From: Plantactinospora soyae
Lineage (GTDB): Bacteria > Actinomycetota > Actinomycetes > Mycobacteriales > Micromonosporaceae
Direction: 5' to 3'
Length of the DNA: 64,000 nt
NCBI RefSeq assembly: GCF_014874095.1
Contig: NZ_JADBEB010000001.1
Span: forward strand, 9,424,001 to 9,488,000
Shown: piece by piece, positions 57,649-64,000 of the stretch
How positions within the stretch are numbered: the stretch's first letter is position 1
How the letters are laid out: every line of letters starts with the position of its first letter
The notes under the pieces: model-generated
Database searches by the model: none
Seen by the model: only the letters and a program-made list of their open reading frames with translations
Told to the model about the DNA's origin: nothing
Translations under genes and position numbers: made by a program

Positions 57649-58175
57649 CCCGCAGCGAGGCCGAGCCCCCGGGCGATGGCGGGGATGGTGAACCACGCCT
57701 GGAGGCCAGGATGGCAGGGATGTCCCGGCGGACGGGGATGATCGAGCTGGCGGTGGAACTGAGCAATCCGAGCCCGGACCGCGCGGTGCACTACATCTCG
57801 GACCTCCGGGCCATCGTCTTCGACGACGCCACCGGGCGCTTTCTGGTACGGCTCACCGACGAGGGCCGCGAGTTGATCCCGTCGACGGCGGGCGCGCTAC
57901 CCCGCTTCGCCCAGGTGGATCCAGCCAGTACGGCGGTGCTTCCGTTGCGCATCCCGGAGGAGATCGTCCGGATGCGGGTCTCCGAGACTCCCACCGACGA
58001 GGTCGAGTTGGAGCGCCACGAGCTGGGCCCGGACGCCGAGATCGAGGTCGTGATCGGCTGGAGCGACACCCCGTTCTATCCGGACACCCGTGGCGGCCGG
58101 CGCGGCGCGGCGAGTTCCGCCGTGGAGTGGGAGAAGGGGCAGGCCCGGTTGGTGATACCCGGCCAGGGCGGATGA
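57645..58175 (+). CDS. Operon gene C: small beta-rich protein
   Basis: This 176-residue protein has a disordered N-terminal ~25 residues (acidic, Gly-rich) followed by alternating hydrophobic strands (MIELAVELSNPSPDRAVHYI, LRAIVFDDATGRFLVRLTDEG, EEIVRMRVSETPTDEVELERH, IEVVIGWSDTPFYPDTR), resembling an immunoglobulin-like or beta-sandwich fold. No family is recognised. Its ATG overlaps gene B's stop (ATGA). It may be a partner, substrate or immunity-like factor of the peptidase protein. Confidence 0.7.
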   Translation: MTRSEAEPPGDGGDGEPRLEARMAGMSRRTGMIELAVELSNPSPDRAVHYISDLRAIVFDDATGRFLVRLTDEGRELIPSTAGALPRFAQVDPASTAVLPLRIPEEIVRMRVSETPTDEVELERHELGPDAEIEVVIGWSDTPFYPDTRGGRRGAASSAVEWEKGQARLVIPGQGG

Positions 58176-58259
58176 CCGGATTCCAGCCCCGGCGGTATCA
58201 ACCAGCCAGATATCCGTCGGCATCACCCTTGACCGGGCTGGATTCCGGCGCGCGCCCGG

Positions 58260-58468
58260 GTGGCCACGACTGACGTGCTCACGGAGGAAGATTTCTCCGA
58301 CGCCCGCCTCGACGGATTCCTCGCCGAGGCGGTTGAACTCGCCAACCGCCCGTAGGCGATCTCCGCACCACTAACGACGAGGTCGCAGTGGTCAGGGCCA
58401 AAGGCCTGCCACCGTCGATCAGCGGCCACCGCCGCGTACTCGCCGTACTGGCCTACCTGGACCAGTGA
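58260..58468 (+). pseudogene. Frameshifted gene remnant
   Basis: The frame from GTG 58260 reads VATTDVLTEEDFSDARLDGF..ANRP then stops at 58353-58355. A second frame from 58358 continues DLRTTNDEVAVVRAKGLPPS and ends ..HRRVLAVLAYLDQ with TGA at 58466-58468. Both halves have good high-GC codon use, so a single-frame protein of about 68 residues broken by a small indel is likely. No family is recognised. Confidence 0.4.
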
Positions 58469-58484
58469 CCCGACGTCGGCAGCT

Positions 58485-58539
58485 CAAGATTCTTGTTGAG
58501 TACGGGTTAGCTGCTAACCCGTACTCAACAAGAATCTTG
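58485..58539. repeat. 55-bp perfect palindrome (possible bidirectional terminator)
   Basis: CAAGATTCTTGTTGAGTACG... (58485-58511) and its exact reverse complement (58513-58539) face each other around one base. The 27-bp arms have no mismatch, and the GC content (~44%) is far below the region's. It lies between the remnant or operon end and the convergent CGNR gene, so termination of both is plausible. Confidence 0.95.
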
Positions 58540-58550
58540 GCGGCATCGAG

Positions 58551-59186
58551 CTACGGGCGGTTCGTGGTGTGGCGCTGGTAGTGGCGGGAGACGCGGGCGC
58601 GGTTACCGCAGGACGGCTTGCACCACTCCTGACGCGGATGCGCCTTGACGAAGTAGCGCACGCAGCGCGGCGCCGGGCAGGCCAACAGTTGGGCGCGGGC
58701 CGGGCTGGTCAGGAACTCGATCGTGGCCCGGGCCAGTCCTGCGGTGAGCCGCCGTCGGGCCTCAGCCGGTTCGGCGCGCCAACCGACCATCGGCGCCTCC
58801 TCCTCCGGCCAGCTCAGCACGGGCCGGACCGGCAGTTGCCCGGCGGCCCGGTTGAGCTGTTCGACCGCGTCCGGCACGGACAGCAGTGCCGAGGAGTCGG
58901 CCCGACTCGGCGGTCCGGGCCGAACCGCACGCGCAAACAGGGTACGCACGGCCCGCCGCAACGCGACCACGTCGAGCCGAAGCTGCTCGTCGACCCCGTC
59001 GAGCCGAAGCTGCTCGTCGAGTGTGCCCGCGTCCCATCCGGGCTCGGCGACGTACTCGCGCAGCGGGTCGGACTGCTCCCGGAGCCAGGTTGCCAACCCG
59101 GCGACGTCGGCGAGGTCATCGGCGACGCCACCGTTGCCGTCGTGCCGGATGGTGCTGGCCAGGGCGAGCACGAGCTGCTGCGACAT
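58551..59186 (-). CDS. CGNR zinc-finger regulator (ABATE-type N-terminal domain)
   Basis: This 211-residue protein ends in the CGNR zinc finger (CPAPRCVRYFVKAHPRQEWC then CGNRARVSRHYQRH), a DNA-binding module of actinobacterial regulators. The N-terminal ~150 residues have the helical pattern of the ABATE domain. A direct 27-bp repeat at 58971-59021 duplicates a segment (DEQLRLDGVDEQLRLDVV). ATG at 59186 follows GGAAGGGG. It is divergent from a metallophosphoesterase gene and probably binds the dyad at 59246-59278. Confidence 0.88.
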   Translation of the reverse strand: MSQQLVLALASTIRHDGNGGVADDLADVAGLATWLREQSDPLREYVAEPGWDAGTLDEQLRLDGVDEQLRLDVVALRRAVRTLFARAVRPGPPSRADSSALLSVPDAVEQLNRAAGQLPVRPVLSWPEEEAPMVGWRAEPAEARRRLTAGLARATIEFLTSPARAQLLACPAPRCVRYFVKAHPRQEWCKPSCGNRARVSRHYQRHTTNRP

Positions 59187-59245
59187 CCGGTCCCCTTCCG
59201 ATACCTGATACCTGCTTGTTCGGCCGACTGGGCCGAGTGTAGCGT

Positions 59246-59278
59246 CCCTAATGCCTAAGGATGGAGCAACCATTAGGG
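59246..59278. promoter_or_regulatory. Candidate operator between CGNR and metallophosphoesterase genes
   Basis: CCCTAATG (59246-59253) and CATTAGGG (59271-59278) form a perfect 8-bp inverted repeat. TAGCGT at 59240-59245 is a candidate -10 for the phosphoesterase gene, so the dyad would cover its transcript start. Confidence 0.55.
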
Positions 59279-59286
59279 GGACGGTA

Positions 59287-60033
59287 GTGCTCGTCATCGC
59301 ACACCTGAGCGACACGCACCTCGACAGCCATCCCCGGTCGGCCGAACGGACCGCCCGGGTGATGGACTACCTGCACGCCCTGCCCCGTCCCGTCGACGCG
59401 ATCCTGATCAGCGGGGACATCGCCGACCATGGCGAGGTGGCCGAGTACCAGACCGCGGCGAAGCTCTTCGCGTCGCCGTTACCGGTCATGCTCTGCCCCG
59501 GCAACCACGATGTCCGCGACGCGTACCGCAAGGGTCTGCTCGGCCAGGACGGCGGCGGCACCGGCCCGATCAACACCCGGTACGACGTCGCCGGGGTGGT
59601 CTTCCTGCTCGCCGACTCGTCGATCCCGGGCGAGGACGACGGGCACCTCGACGACGAGACCCTGGGCTGGCTCGCGGACGAACTCGGCTCGGTGCCGGAC
59701 GCGACGCCGGTCTTCGTCTCCTTCCACCACCCGCCGGTCGAGTTGCACCACCCTGTCATCGACCCGATCCGACTGCTTCCCGCCGAGCCCCTGGCGGAAC
59801 TGCTCGCCGCCCATCCGCAGGTCGTGGCGGTGCTGACCGGGCACTTCCACACCGCCGCCGCGAGCACCTTCGCCGGCCGGCCACTGCTGATCGCGCCCGG
59901 CGTCGCCTCCACGCTCCGGCTGCCGTGGGAGGGCGAAGGGCCGCTGGTCGATTTCCGGCAGCCGCCCGGCGTGGCGTTCCACGTCTACGACGACGCCGGA
60001 CTTCTGACCACGCACTACCGCGTGGTCGTCTGA
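59287..60033 (+). CDS. Calcineurin-like metallophosphoesterase (cpdA-type)
   Basis: This ~248-residue protein has the metallophosphoesterase motifs in order: DTH in HLSDTHLD, GD in ILISGDIADHG, GNHD in CPGNHDVRD, the first H in FVSFHHPPVE, and GHFH in VLTGHFHTA. The order and length fit cyclic-nucleotide phosphodiesterase/CpdA-like proteins. GTG at 59287 follows GGGGGA; ATG at 59251 would add 12 residues and fits a leaderless transcript from TAGCGT. LysE starts three bases after the stop, and the divergent CGNR gene suggests common control. Confidence 0.9.
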   Translation: MLVIAHLSDTHLDSHPRSAERTARVMDYLHALPRPVDAILISGDIADHGEVAEYQTAAKLFASPLPVMLCPGNHDVRDAYRKGLLGQDGGGTGPINTRYDVAGVVFLLADSSIPGEDDGHLDDETLGWLADELGSVPDATPVFVSFHHPPVELHHPVIDPIRLLPAEPLAELLAAHPQVVAVLTGHFHTAAASTFAGRPLLIAPGVASTLRLPWEGEGPLVDFRQPPGVAFHVYDDAGLLTTHYRVVV

Positions 60034-60035
60034 GC

Positions 60036-60815
60036 GTGCACGGCGTCTCCGTACTCGGATTCCTCGTCGCCGTAGCACCGATCACCGCGACCCCCGGGGC
60101 CAGTTTGACGCTGGTCGTCTCGCGGGTCGCGGCCGGCGGTCGCCGGCAGGGCTGGTGGGTGATCCTGGGTACGGTCACCGGGATCTACCTGCACGCGACC
60201 CTTGCCGCCGTCGGCCTCGCGGCGCTGGTGCTGCGCTCCGCACAGGCGTTCTGGGTCGTGAAGGTGATCGGCGCCGGCTATCTGGTCGGGCTCGGACTGT
60301 GGCTGCTCTGGTCCGCGACCCGCCACCGGCAACCCCACTCCCCTGCGCCGGCGACGATTCCCGAGCCGACGATTCCCGAGCCGACGATTCCCGAGCCGAC
60401 GACCTCCGGACTCACGACAGCCGGACCGACGGCGGCCGAACCGACGATTTCCGAGCCGACGATTTCCGAGCCGGCCGCCGCGTCCGGGCCAGCGGTTCCC
60501 CGGTCTCGGCGGCTGCCGTGGCGGGGACACCATCCCTACCTTCAGGGGCTGCTCGGCAACGTGCTCAACCCCAAGGCCGCCGCCGTCTACCTGACCCTCG
60601 CGCCGCAGTTCCTCGATCCGCACCGTTCGGTGCTGGTCCCGATGCTGGTGCTCGCGACGGCGCACGCGGCCCTGCACACCTGCTGGCTCGCCGGCTGGAC
60701 GGCCATCTCGGGCGCGGCCGCCCGGCTGCTGAGTACCGCCAGGGTGCGCCGGGCACTCGACCGGCTGACCGGCGCGATCCTGATCGGCCTCGGCATCCGT
60801 ACCGTGACCGACTGA
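60036..60815 (+). CDS. LysE/RhtB-family exporter with repeat-containing loop
   Basis: This 259-residue protein has the LysE/RhtB pattern: a first helix with PITATPGASLTLVVSRVAAGG, then GTVTGIYLHATLAAVGLAAL, and GNVLNPKAAAVYLTLAPQF in the second half. It probably exports an amino acid. The cytoplasmic loop between helices 3 and 4 is expanded to ~65 residues by TIPEP/TISEP repeats from a 15-bp unit (60355-60472). GTG at 60036 lies two bases after the phosphoesterase stop, so the two are likely cotranslated. Confidence 0.88.
   Translation: MHGVSVLGFLVAVAPITATPGASLTLVVSRVAAGGRRQGWWVILGTVTGIYLHATLAAVGLAALVLRSAQAFWVVKVIGAGYLVGLGLWLLWSATRHRQPHSPAPATIPEPTIPEPTIPEPTTSGLTTAGPTAAEPTISEPTISEPAAASGPAVPRSRRLPWRGHHPYLQGLLGNVLNPKAAAVYLTLAPQFLDPHRSVLVPMLVLATAHAALHTCWLAGWTAISGAAARLLSTARVRRALDRLTGAILIGLGIRTVTD
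60355..60472 (+). repeat. 15-bp in-frame repeat in the LysE loop
   Basis: ACGATTCCCGAGCCG occurs three times in a row from 60355, followed by diverged units and two copies of ACGATTTCCGAGCCG (60443-60472). It encodes TIPEP/TISEP. Confidence 0.9.
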
Positions 60816-60865
60816 CGCCTCTGATCCCTTTCGATGCCCGACCGACCCTATGTAGAGTTCGGAGT

Positions 60866-61309
60866 ATGGGTAGCGAGATACGGGTCACCACGGCCGTGGC
60901 GAGAGTGCTCGCGGCGTTTCTCGAGGAGCCTGCGACGGACCGCTACGGTCTGGACCTGATCGGCAGCACGGGACTACCGAGCGGCACCCTCTATCCGATC
61001 CTGGTCCGGCTGCAACGGGCCGGCTGGGTCGACTCGGCCTGGGAGGAGGTTGATCCGGTCGCGGCCGGGCGCCCGGCCCGCCGCTACTACCGGCTCACCC
61101 CGGACGGCCTGGTCCAGGCGCGTACCGAACTGGCCGCCCTCTACGACCAGCTCGGCCGGGCTGCCGGCACGTCGTTCCGACCGGGCAGCACGAAACCACG
61201 GCCCGCGACCATGAGCCCGGCGTCGACCATGAGCCCGGCATCGACCCTGAGCCCGGCATCGACCCTGTTCGCCGGCTGGTCGGTGGCGACTGCGGCTGGG
61301 CCGGCGTGA
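60866..61309 (+). CDS. PadR-family transcriptional regulator
   Basis: This 147-residue protein has a PadR winged helix: VARVLAAFLEEPATDRYGLDL, GLPSGTLYPILVRLQRAGWV, PARRYYRLTPDG and the dimerisation helix. The tail contains three 18-bp repeats encoding TMSPAS-type units (61208-61261) and seems disordered. Its TGA stop overlaps the next GTG (GTGA), so it is cotranslated with the large membrane protein. PadR-membrane protein pairs of this sort commonly form self-regulated operons. ATG at 60866 has GGAG close by and TAGAGT (60853-60858) seven bases upstream. Confidence 0.92.
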   Translation: MGSEIRVTTAVARVLAAFLEEPATDRYGLDLIGSTGLPSGTLYPILVRLQRAGWVDSAWEEVDPVAAGRPARRYYRLTPDGLVQARTELAALYDQLGRAAGTSFRPGSTKPRPATMSPASTMSPASTLSPASTLFAGWSVATAAGPA

Positions 61310-63558
61310 CCGGGACCAGCGGCGTTCCGCCGCTCGCCGCCGCGCTGCTGCGACTCGCCGGCCGCCGGTGGCCGGCCGAACTGCGTACCGAGATGCTTCA
61401 GGAGTGGCAGGCCGAGGTGGCGGCGATCGGCGCCGACCCGACCCGCACCCCGGTCGTACGGGCGCTCCGGCAACTACGGTTCGCGATCAGTTTGGCCGGC
61501 TCGCCCCCGGTCGAGGACGAGTACGGCGTACCACGCGGCTGGCGCGAGTACCTGCCCGGCGTGGGCCGTACGCTGCAACCGTTGCTGATGCTGCTCGGCG
61601 CGGTCCTGCTCTGCCTCATCCTGGCCACTGTCTTTCCGAGGCTCGGCTCGATGCTGCTGTCGCTGGCCCGGGGCTATCCGTCGAGCTACCGCCCCGACGG
61701 TGGAGCCGGCATCGACTGGGCCGCGACCGCCGTCGCCCTGGCCGGACTCGCGGTCGCCGCCGGTACGGCTGGCTGGCTCGGCGCCTGGTCGGGCCGTCGG
61801 CTGCCCGTCGACTGGGCGCACCGTACCCGGCTCGGCGTGGCCGGCTCGGCGGTGATCGCCCCGATCGTGATGGCCGGCGGCACACTCGCCATGTACGTCG
61901 CCTCCCGGGCCGGGTCGGACCTCACCCCGCAGGAGGGGGTCACCATCCTGGAGGCCGAACCGGTGCTTCCGGTGCTGCTCTGGGTCGCACTGCTCGCACC
62001 GCTCGCCGGTGCCACCGCCTGGATCATCCATCGGGTACGACGCCGGGTGCTGGCGGTCACCGTCGCCGTGCTGGGTGGCCTGGTCGCCCTCGACCTGACC
62101 GCGATCGTGGCCGGCCGGCACGCGGCGATCGCTGAGAACGTCGACTTCGACACGGCTCTCTGGTGGTTTCCGATGACCCTGCTGGCCCCGGATGGCGGTG
62201 CAGGCAGCTTCGGCCCCGTCGGGCAGGGGTCCTGGGCGATCGAGACCGTCGTAATGATCGTCACGAACACGCTGCATCCACTCCTCACCGCCACTGCCTT
62301 CGTCCTCTGCTACGGCGTCTCGGCAGCCCGCCCCCGGCTCGACCCCGCAACCGCCCCGGCACCCGCACCCGCACCCGCACCCGCATCAACAGGGACAACC
62401 GCAGCGGCGGTGCCAGTCGACGGACCATCGGCGGTACGGCTCCAGCGCTTCGGGCTGGCGGTCGTGGCGATCGGGCTCGGGCTGTGGACGTACGGCCTGA
62501 CGGTCCTCACACCGGGCCTGTCCGAGGTGGCCGCCGTCGACGAGGTACAGAGCTGGGAGCTGCACCTGTGGGCCCAGGAGTTGCGGCAGGCCGGTGTCGT
62601 GCTCGCCGTACTCGGGCTGATCGTCGCGGCGGCCGGGCGTGGCCCGGTACTCCTGCCCGGACTGCTCGGGGGCGCGGTGCTGCTTCCGCTCGACTCGTTC
62701 CTCGACGCCGCCGACCTCACCGGTCCTGGCACGGTGCCCGGCACCCTCGGCCTGGGCGTGGCGGTGCTGACGACCGGGTGGTGGCTCAGCGGCGTACTCG
62801 GTGACCAGGGTGGACGCGCGACGCCCCGCGGCCGGAGCGAACCTGCCGTGCCGCCCGGGCCGGCCGGGGCGACGTACCGGCAGGTTCCGCTACCCGAGGT
62901 GCGGCGGCGCCGGCTCGCCTGGGTGTCGGCGATGGCGGCCCTGTGCGCGCCCGCGCTGCTGGCCCGGGCGAGTGGGCCGGACGCGCTGACCCCGGCCGGG
63001 TACCCGACCGTCACCGCGATCACGGTCGGCATGCTCACCGCCCTGGCCATGGTGACCGCGCTCGCCGTACGCGGGGACCGGTTGCCGCTCGCGGTCGCCG
63101 TGCCGGCGGTCGGCACGCCCGTGTTGGCGCTGGTCGTCCTCGGCGGACTCACCGGCGGCCTCGCCTGGGAGATCGGCTACGCGGCGGCCCTCGGTACGGT
63201 GCTGGTGGCCGTCGTCCTCGCCGTCATGACGATGAGACGACGTCCCCGGGCCGTTCCGCGCTGGATCGCGGTCGGGATCGGCGCCGTCGTGCTCGGCCCG
63301 CCCCTGATGTACGCCGAGTTCATCCTGGCGTCGCCGGCCGGGGAGCCGTTGATGCGGGCCGCCGGGTACGGCCGGCCCGTCGACGGTCTGCCGTTCCTAC
63401 CCGGCGCGGTACTCCTCGCCGTCCCGCTCGCCGTGGTGCTCGCCACCCGGGTCGTACCGAGCTCCCCGTCCCGGGTCAGGCCGACATTCGTCCCGAGCCC
63501 CCGTGGCCACGACGAACGGATCTCCATCACCGGCAACCTCGGGCGGGCCGACGGGTAG
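61306..63558 (+). CDS. Large membrane protein cotranslated with PadR
   Basis: This 750-residue protein has a soluble N-terminal region (~residues 1-80, AAALLRLAGRRWPAELRTEM ...) followed by about 15 membrane helices. An Ala/Pro loop (DPATAPAPAPAPAPAS) occurs near residue 350. The N-terminal sequence resembles other actinobacterial PadR-associated integral membrane proteins. No transport or enzymatic motif is visible. The start overlaps the PadR stop (GTGA). Confidence 0.8.
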   Translation: MTGTSGVPPLAAALLRLAGRRWPAELRTEMLQEWQAEVAAIGADPTRTPVVRALRQLRFAISLAGSPPVEDEYGVPRGWREYLPGVGRTLQPLLMLLGAVLLCLILATVFPRLGSMLLSLARGYPSSYRPDGGAGIDWAATAVALAGLAVAAGTAGWLGAWSGRRLPVDWAHRTRLGVAGSAVIAPIVMAGGTLAMYVASRAGSDLTPQEGVTILEAEPVLPVLLWVALLAPLAGATAWIIHRVRRRVLAVTVAVLGGLVALDLTAIVAGRHAAIAENVDFDTALWWFPMTLLAPDGGAGSFGPVGQGSWAIETVVMIVTNTLHPLLTATAFVLCYGVSAARPRLDPATAPAPAPAPAPASTGTTAAAVPVDGPSAVRLQRFGLAVVAIGLGLWTYGLTVLTPGLSEVAAVDEVQSWELHLWAQELRQAGVVLAVLGLIVAAAGRGPVLLPGLLGGAVLLPLDSFLDAADLTGPGTVPGTLGLGVAVLTTGWWLSGVLGDQGGRATPRGRSEPAVPPGPAGATYRQVPLPEVRRRRLAWVSAMAALCAPALLARASGPDALTPAGYPTVTAITVGMLTALAMVTALAVRGDRLPLAVAVPAVGTPVLALVVLGGLTGGLAWEIGYAAALGTVLVAVVLAVMTMRRRPRAVPRWIAVGIGAVVLGPPLMYAEFILASPAGEPLMRAAGYGRPVDGLPFLPGAVLLAVPLAVVLATRVVPSSPSRVRPTFVPSPRGHDERISITGNLGRADG

Positions 63559-63611
63559 CGGACCGGTGCCCGGCCGGTGCCGCCGAGCGCGATGCCATGA
63601 TCGGCCGGCAC

Positions 63612-63723
63612 CAATCGCCAATCGCCAATCGCCAGTCGCCAGTCGCCGGTCGCCAAACTCCGGGCACCGCGCTCCGGTCGCCGGTCGCCGGGCACCGGGC
63701 ACCGGGCACCGGTCGCCGTGCAC
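63612..63723. repeat. Sixteen degenerate heptamers (CNNNCNC)
   Basis: From 63612 the sequence can be read as 16 consecutive 7-base units: CAATCGC x3, CAGTCGC x2, CGGTCGC, CAAACTC, CGGGCAC, CGCGCTC, CGGTCGC x2, CGGGCAC x3, CGGTCGC, CGTGCAC. It fills much of the 256-bp gap before the next gene. No gene is seen in this gap. Confidence 0.9.
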
Positions 63724-63814
63724 ACCGCAAGTTTCGGTCAAGAAAGACGGATCGACGGTGGTCGACTGGCGCACCGGTCGCACAATCAGGGGACGTTCGA
63801 CGACGGGGAGGGTC

Positions 63815-64000
63815 ATGAAGCTCTATGCGGCAAGTACGACGTGGGGAGTCGGGGAGACCACGTTCCTGGCGTTCTATCTCGCCGTGGCGGTGGTGGTGGT
63901 CGTCGTCGGCTTCGTACAGCGCCGTCGGCTGCTCGCCGGCCCGGCCGCCGTACGCGTCTCGGACCTCAGCGCCGCGCAGGTCGCGTACCTCGGCGGCGGT
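63815..64000 (+). CDS. TIGR04222-like membrane protein, N-terminal part (partial)
   Basis: ATG at 63815 follows GGGGAGG and opens a frame to the window edge (62 residues). It begins MKLYAASTTWGVGETTFLAF, then a membrane helix (YLAVAVVVVVVGFVQRRRLL) and the segment LSAAQVAYLGGG, which resembles the TIGR04222 domain of actinobacterial membrane proteins. The rest lies beyond the window. The preceding heptamer array may lie in its upstream region. Confidence 0.75.
   Translation, partial: MKLYAASTTWGVGETTFLAFYLAVAVVVVVVGFVQRRRLLAGPAAVRVSDLSAAQVAYLGGG

Noticed and set aside
63612-63723. CRISPR or iteron-type origin
   Set aside because: The 7-bp units are too short and too variable for CRISPR, and no replication initiator gene is nearby.

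Overview
The window is high-GC actinobacterial DNA and most likely comes from the family Micromonosporaceae (Micromonospora, Plantactinospora or a relative). Four things support this: GC-rich third codon positions throughout, many GTG/TTG starts and leaderless-looking promoters, a FasR-fabD-fabH-acpP-fabF-accD cluster of actinomycete type, and a GGAAGGGGCCCTTC palindromic element repeated between genes. I see no plasmid, prophage, insertion sequence, tRNA, rRNA or CRISPR array. It reads as a chromosomal segment with a conserved core on the left and increasingly accessory content on the right.

Layout. 1-4.1 kb: the end of an unknown gene, a small membrane protein, a DesK/NarL-type two-component system and a PAP2 phosphatase. 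4.1-10.8 kb: the fatty acid synthase II cluster (FasR-like activator, fabD, fabH, acpP, fabF, acyl-CoA carboxylase beta subunit), with a palindromic candidate operator before fabD. 10.9-18.9 kb: methyltransferase, alditol oxidase, a polytopic membrane protein with a GT2 glycosyltransferase, a GH3 lipoprotein and DUF3145. 19-28 kb: a small conserved protein, an alpha/beta hydrolase, HelD-like RNA polymerase recycling ATPase, a secreted beta-propeller, an orphan FtsX/MacB permease and a CDF metal transporter.

28.3-42 kb is rich in secreted polysaccharide and cell-wall proteins. It holds a cyclic di-AMP (ydaO-type) riboswitch driving a secreted coiled-coil/M15-like protein, a CBM2-Cip1-like protein, a GH13-CBM20 alpha-amylase with MalR-like operators and a GH74-CBM2 xyloglucanase. 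Small housekeeping genes lie between them (YnfA, HIT, PfkB-SurE pair, STAS). 42-54 kb carries a GT-C-like membrane protein, a BON protein, a large MalT/LAL-type regulator, a zinc alcohol dehydrogenase, a MerR-DnaN-like fusion, an L,D-transpeptidase and a protein with FERFEW repeats. 53-64 kb carries a GNAT, a DHFR-like reductase with a divergent TetR regulator, a CGNR regulator divergent from a metallophosphoesterase and LysE, a PadR regulator overlapping a large membrane protein, and the start of a TIGR04222-type protein.

The best candidate for an undescribed system is the translationally coupled three-gene operon at 55607-58175. It encodes a helical protein with a Cys/Pro-rich tail (CCPP), an HELSH metallopeptidase-like protein that also carries an internal CFI-box-like motif, and a small beta-rich partner. 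Other unusual architectures are FabD with an 80-residue lipoyl-like tail lacking the modifiable lysine, MerR fused to a sliding-clamp-like module, a dispersed palindrome that supplies stop codons to flanking genes, and a 55-bp perfect palindrome. All assignments come from reading the sequence. No database search was run.
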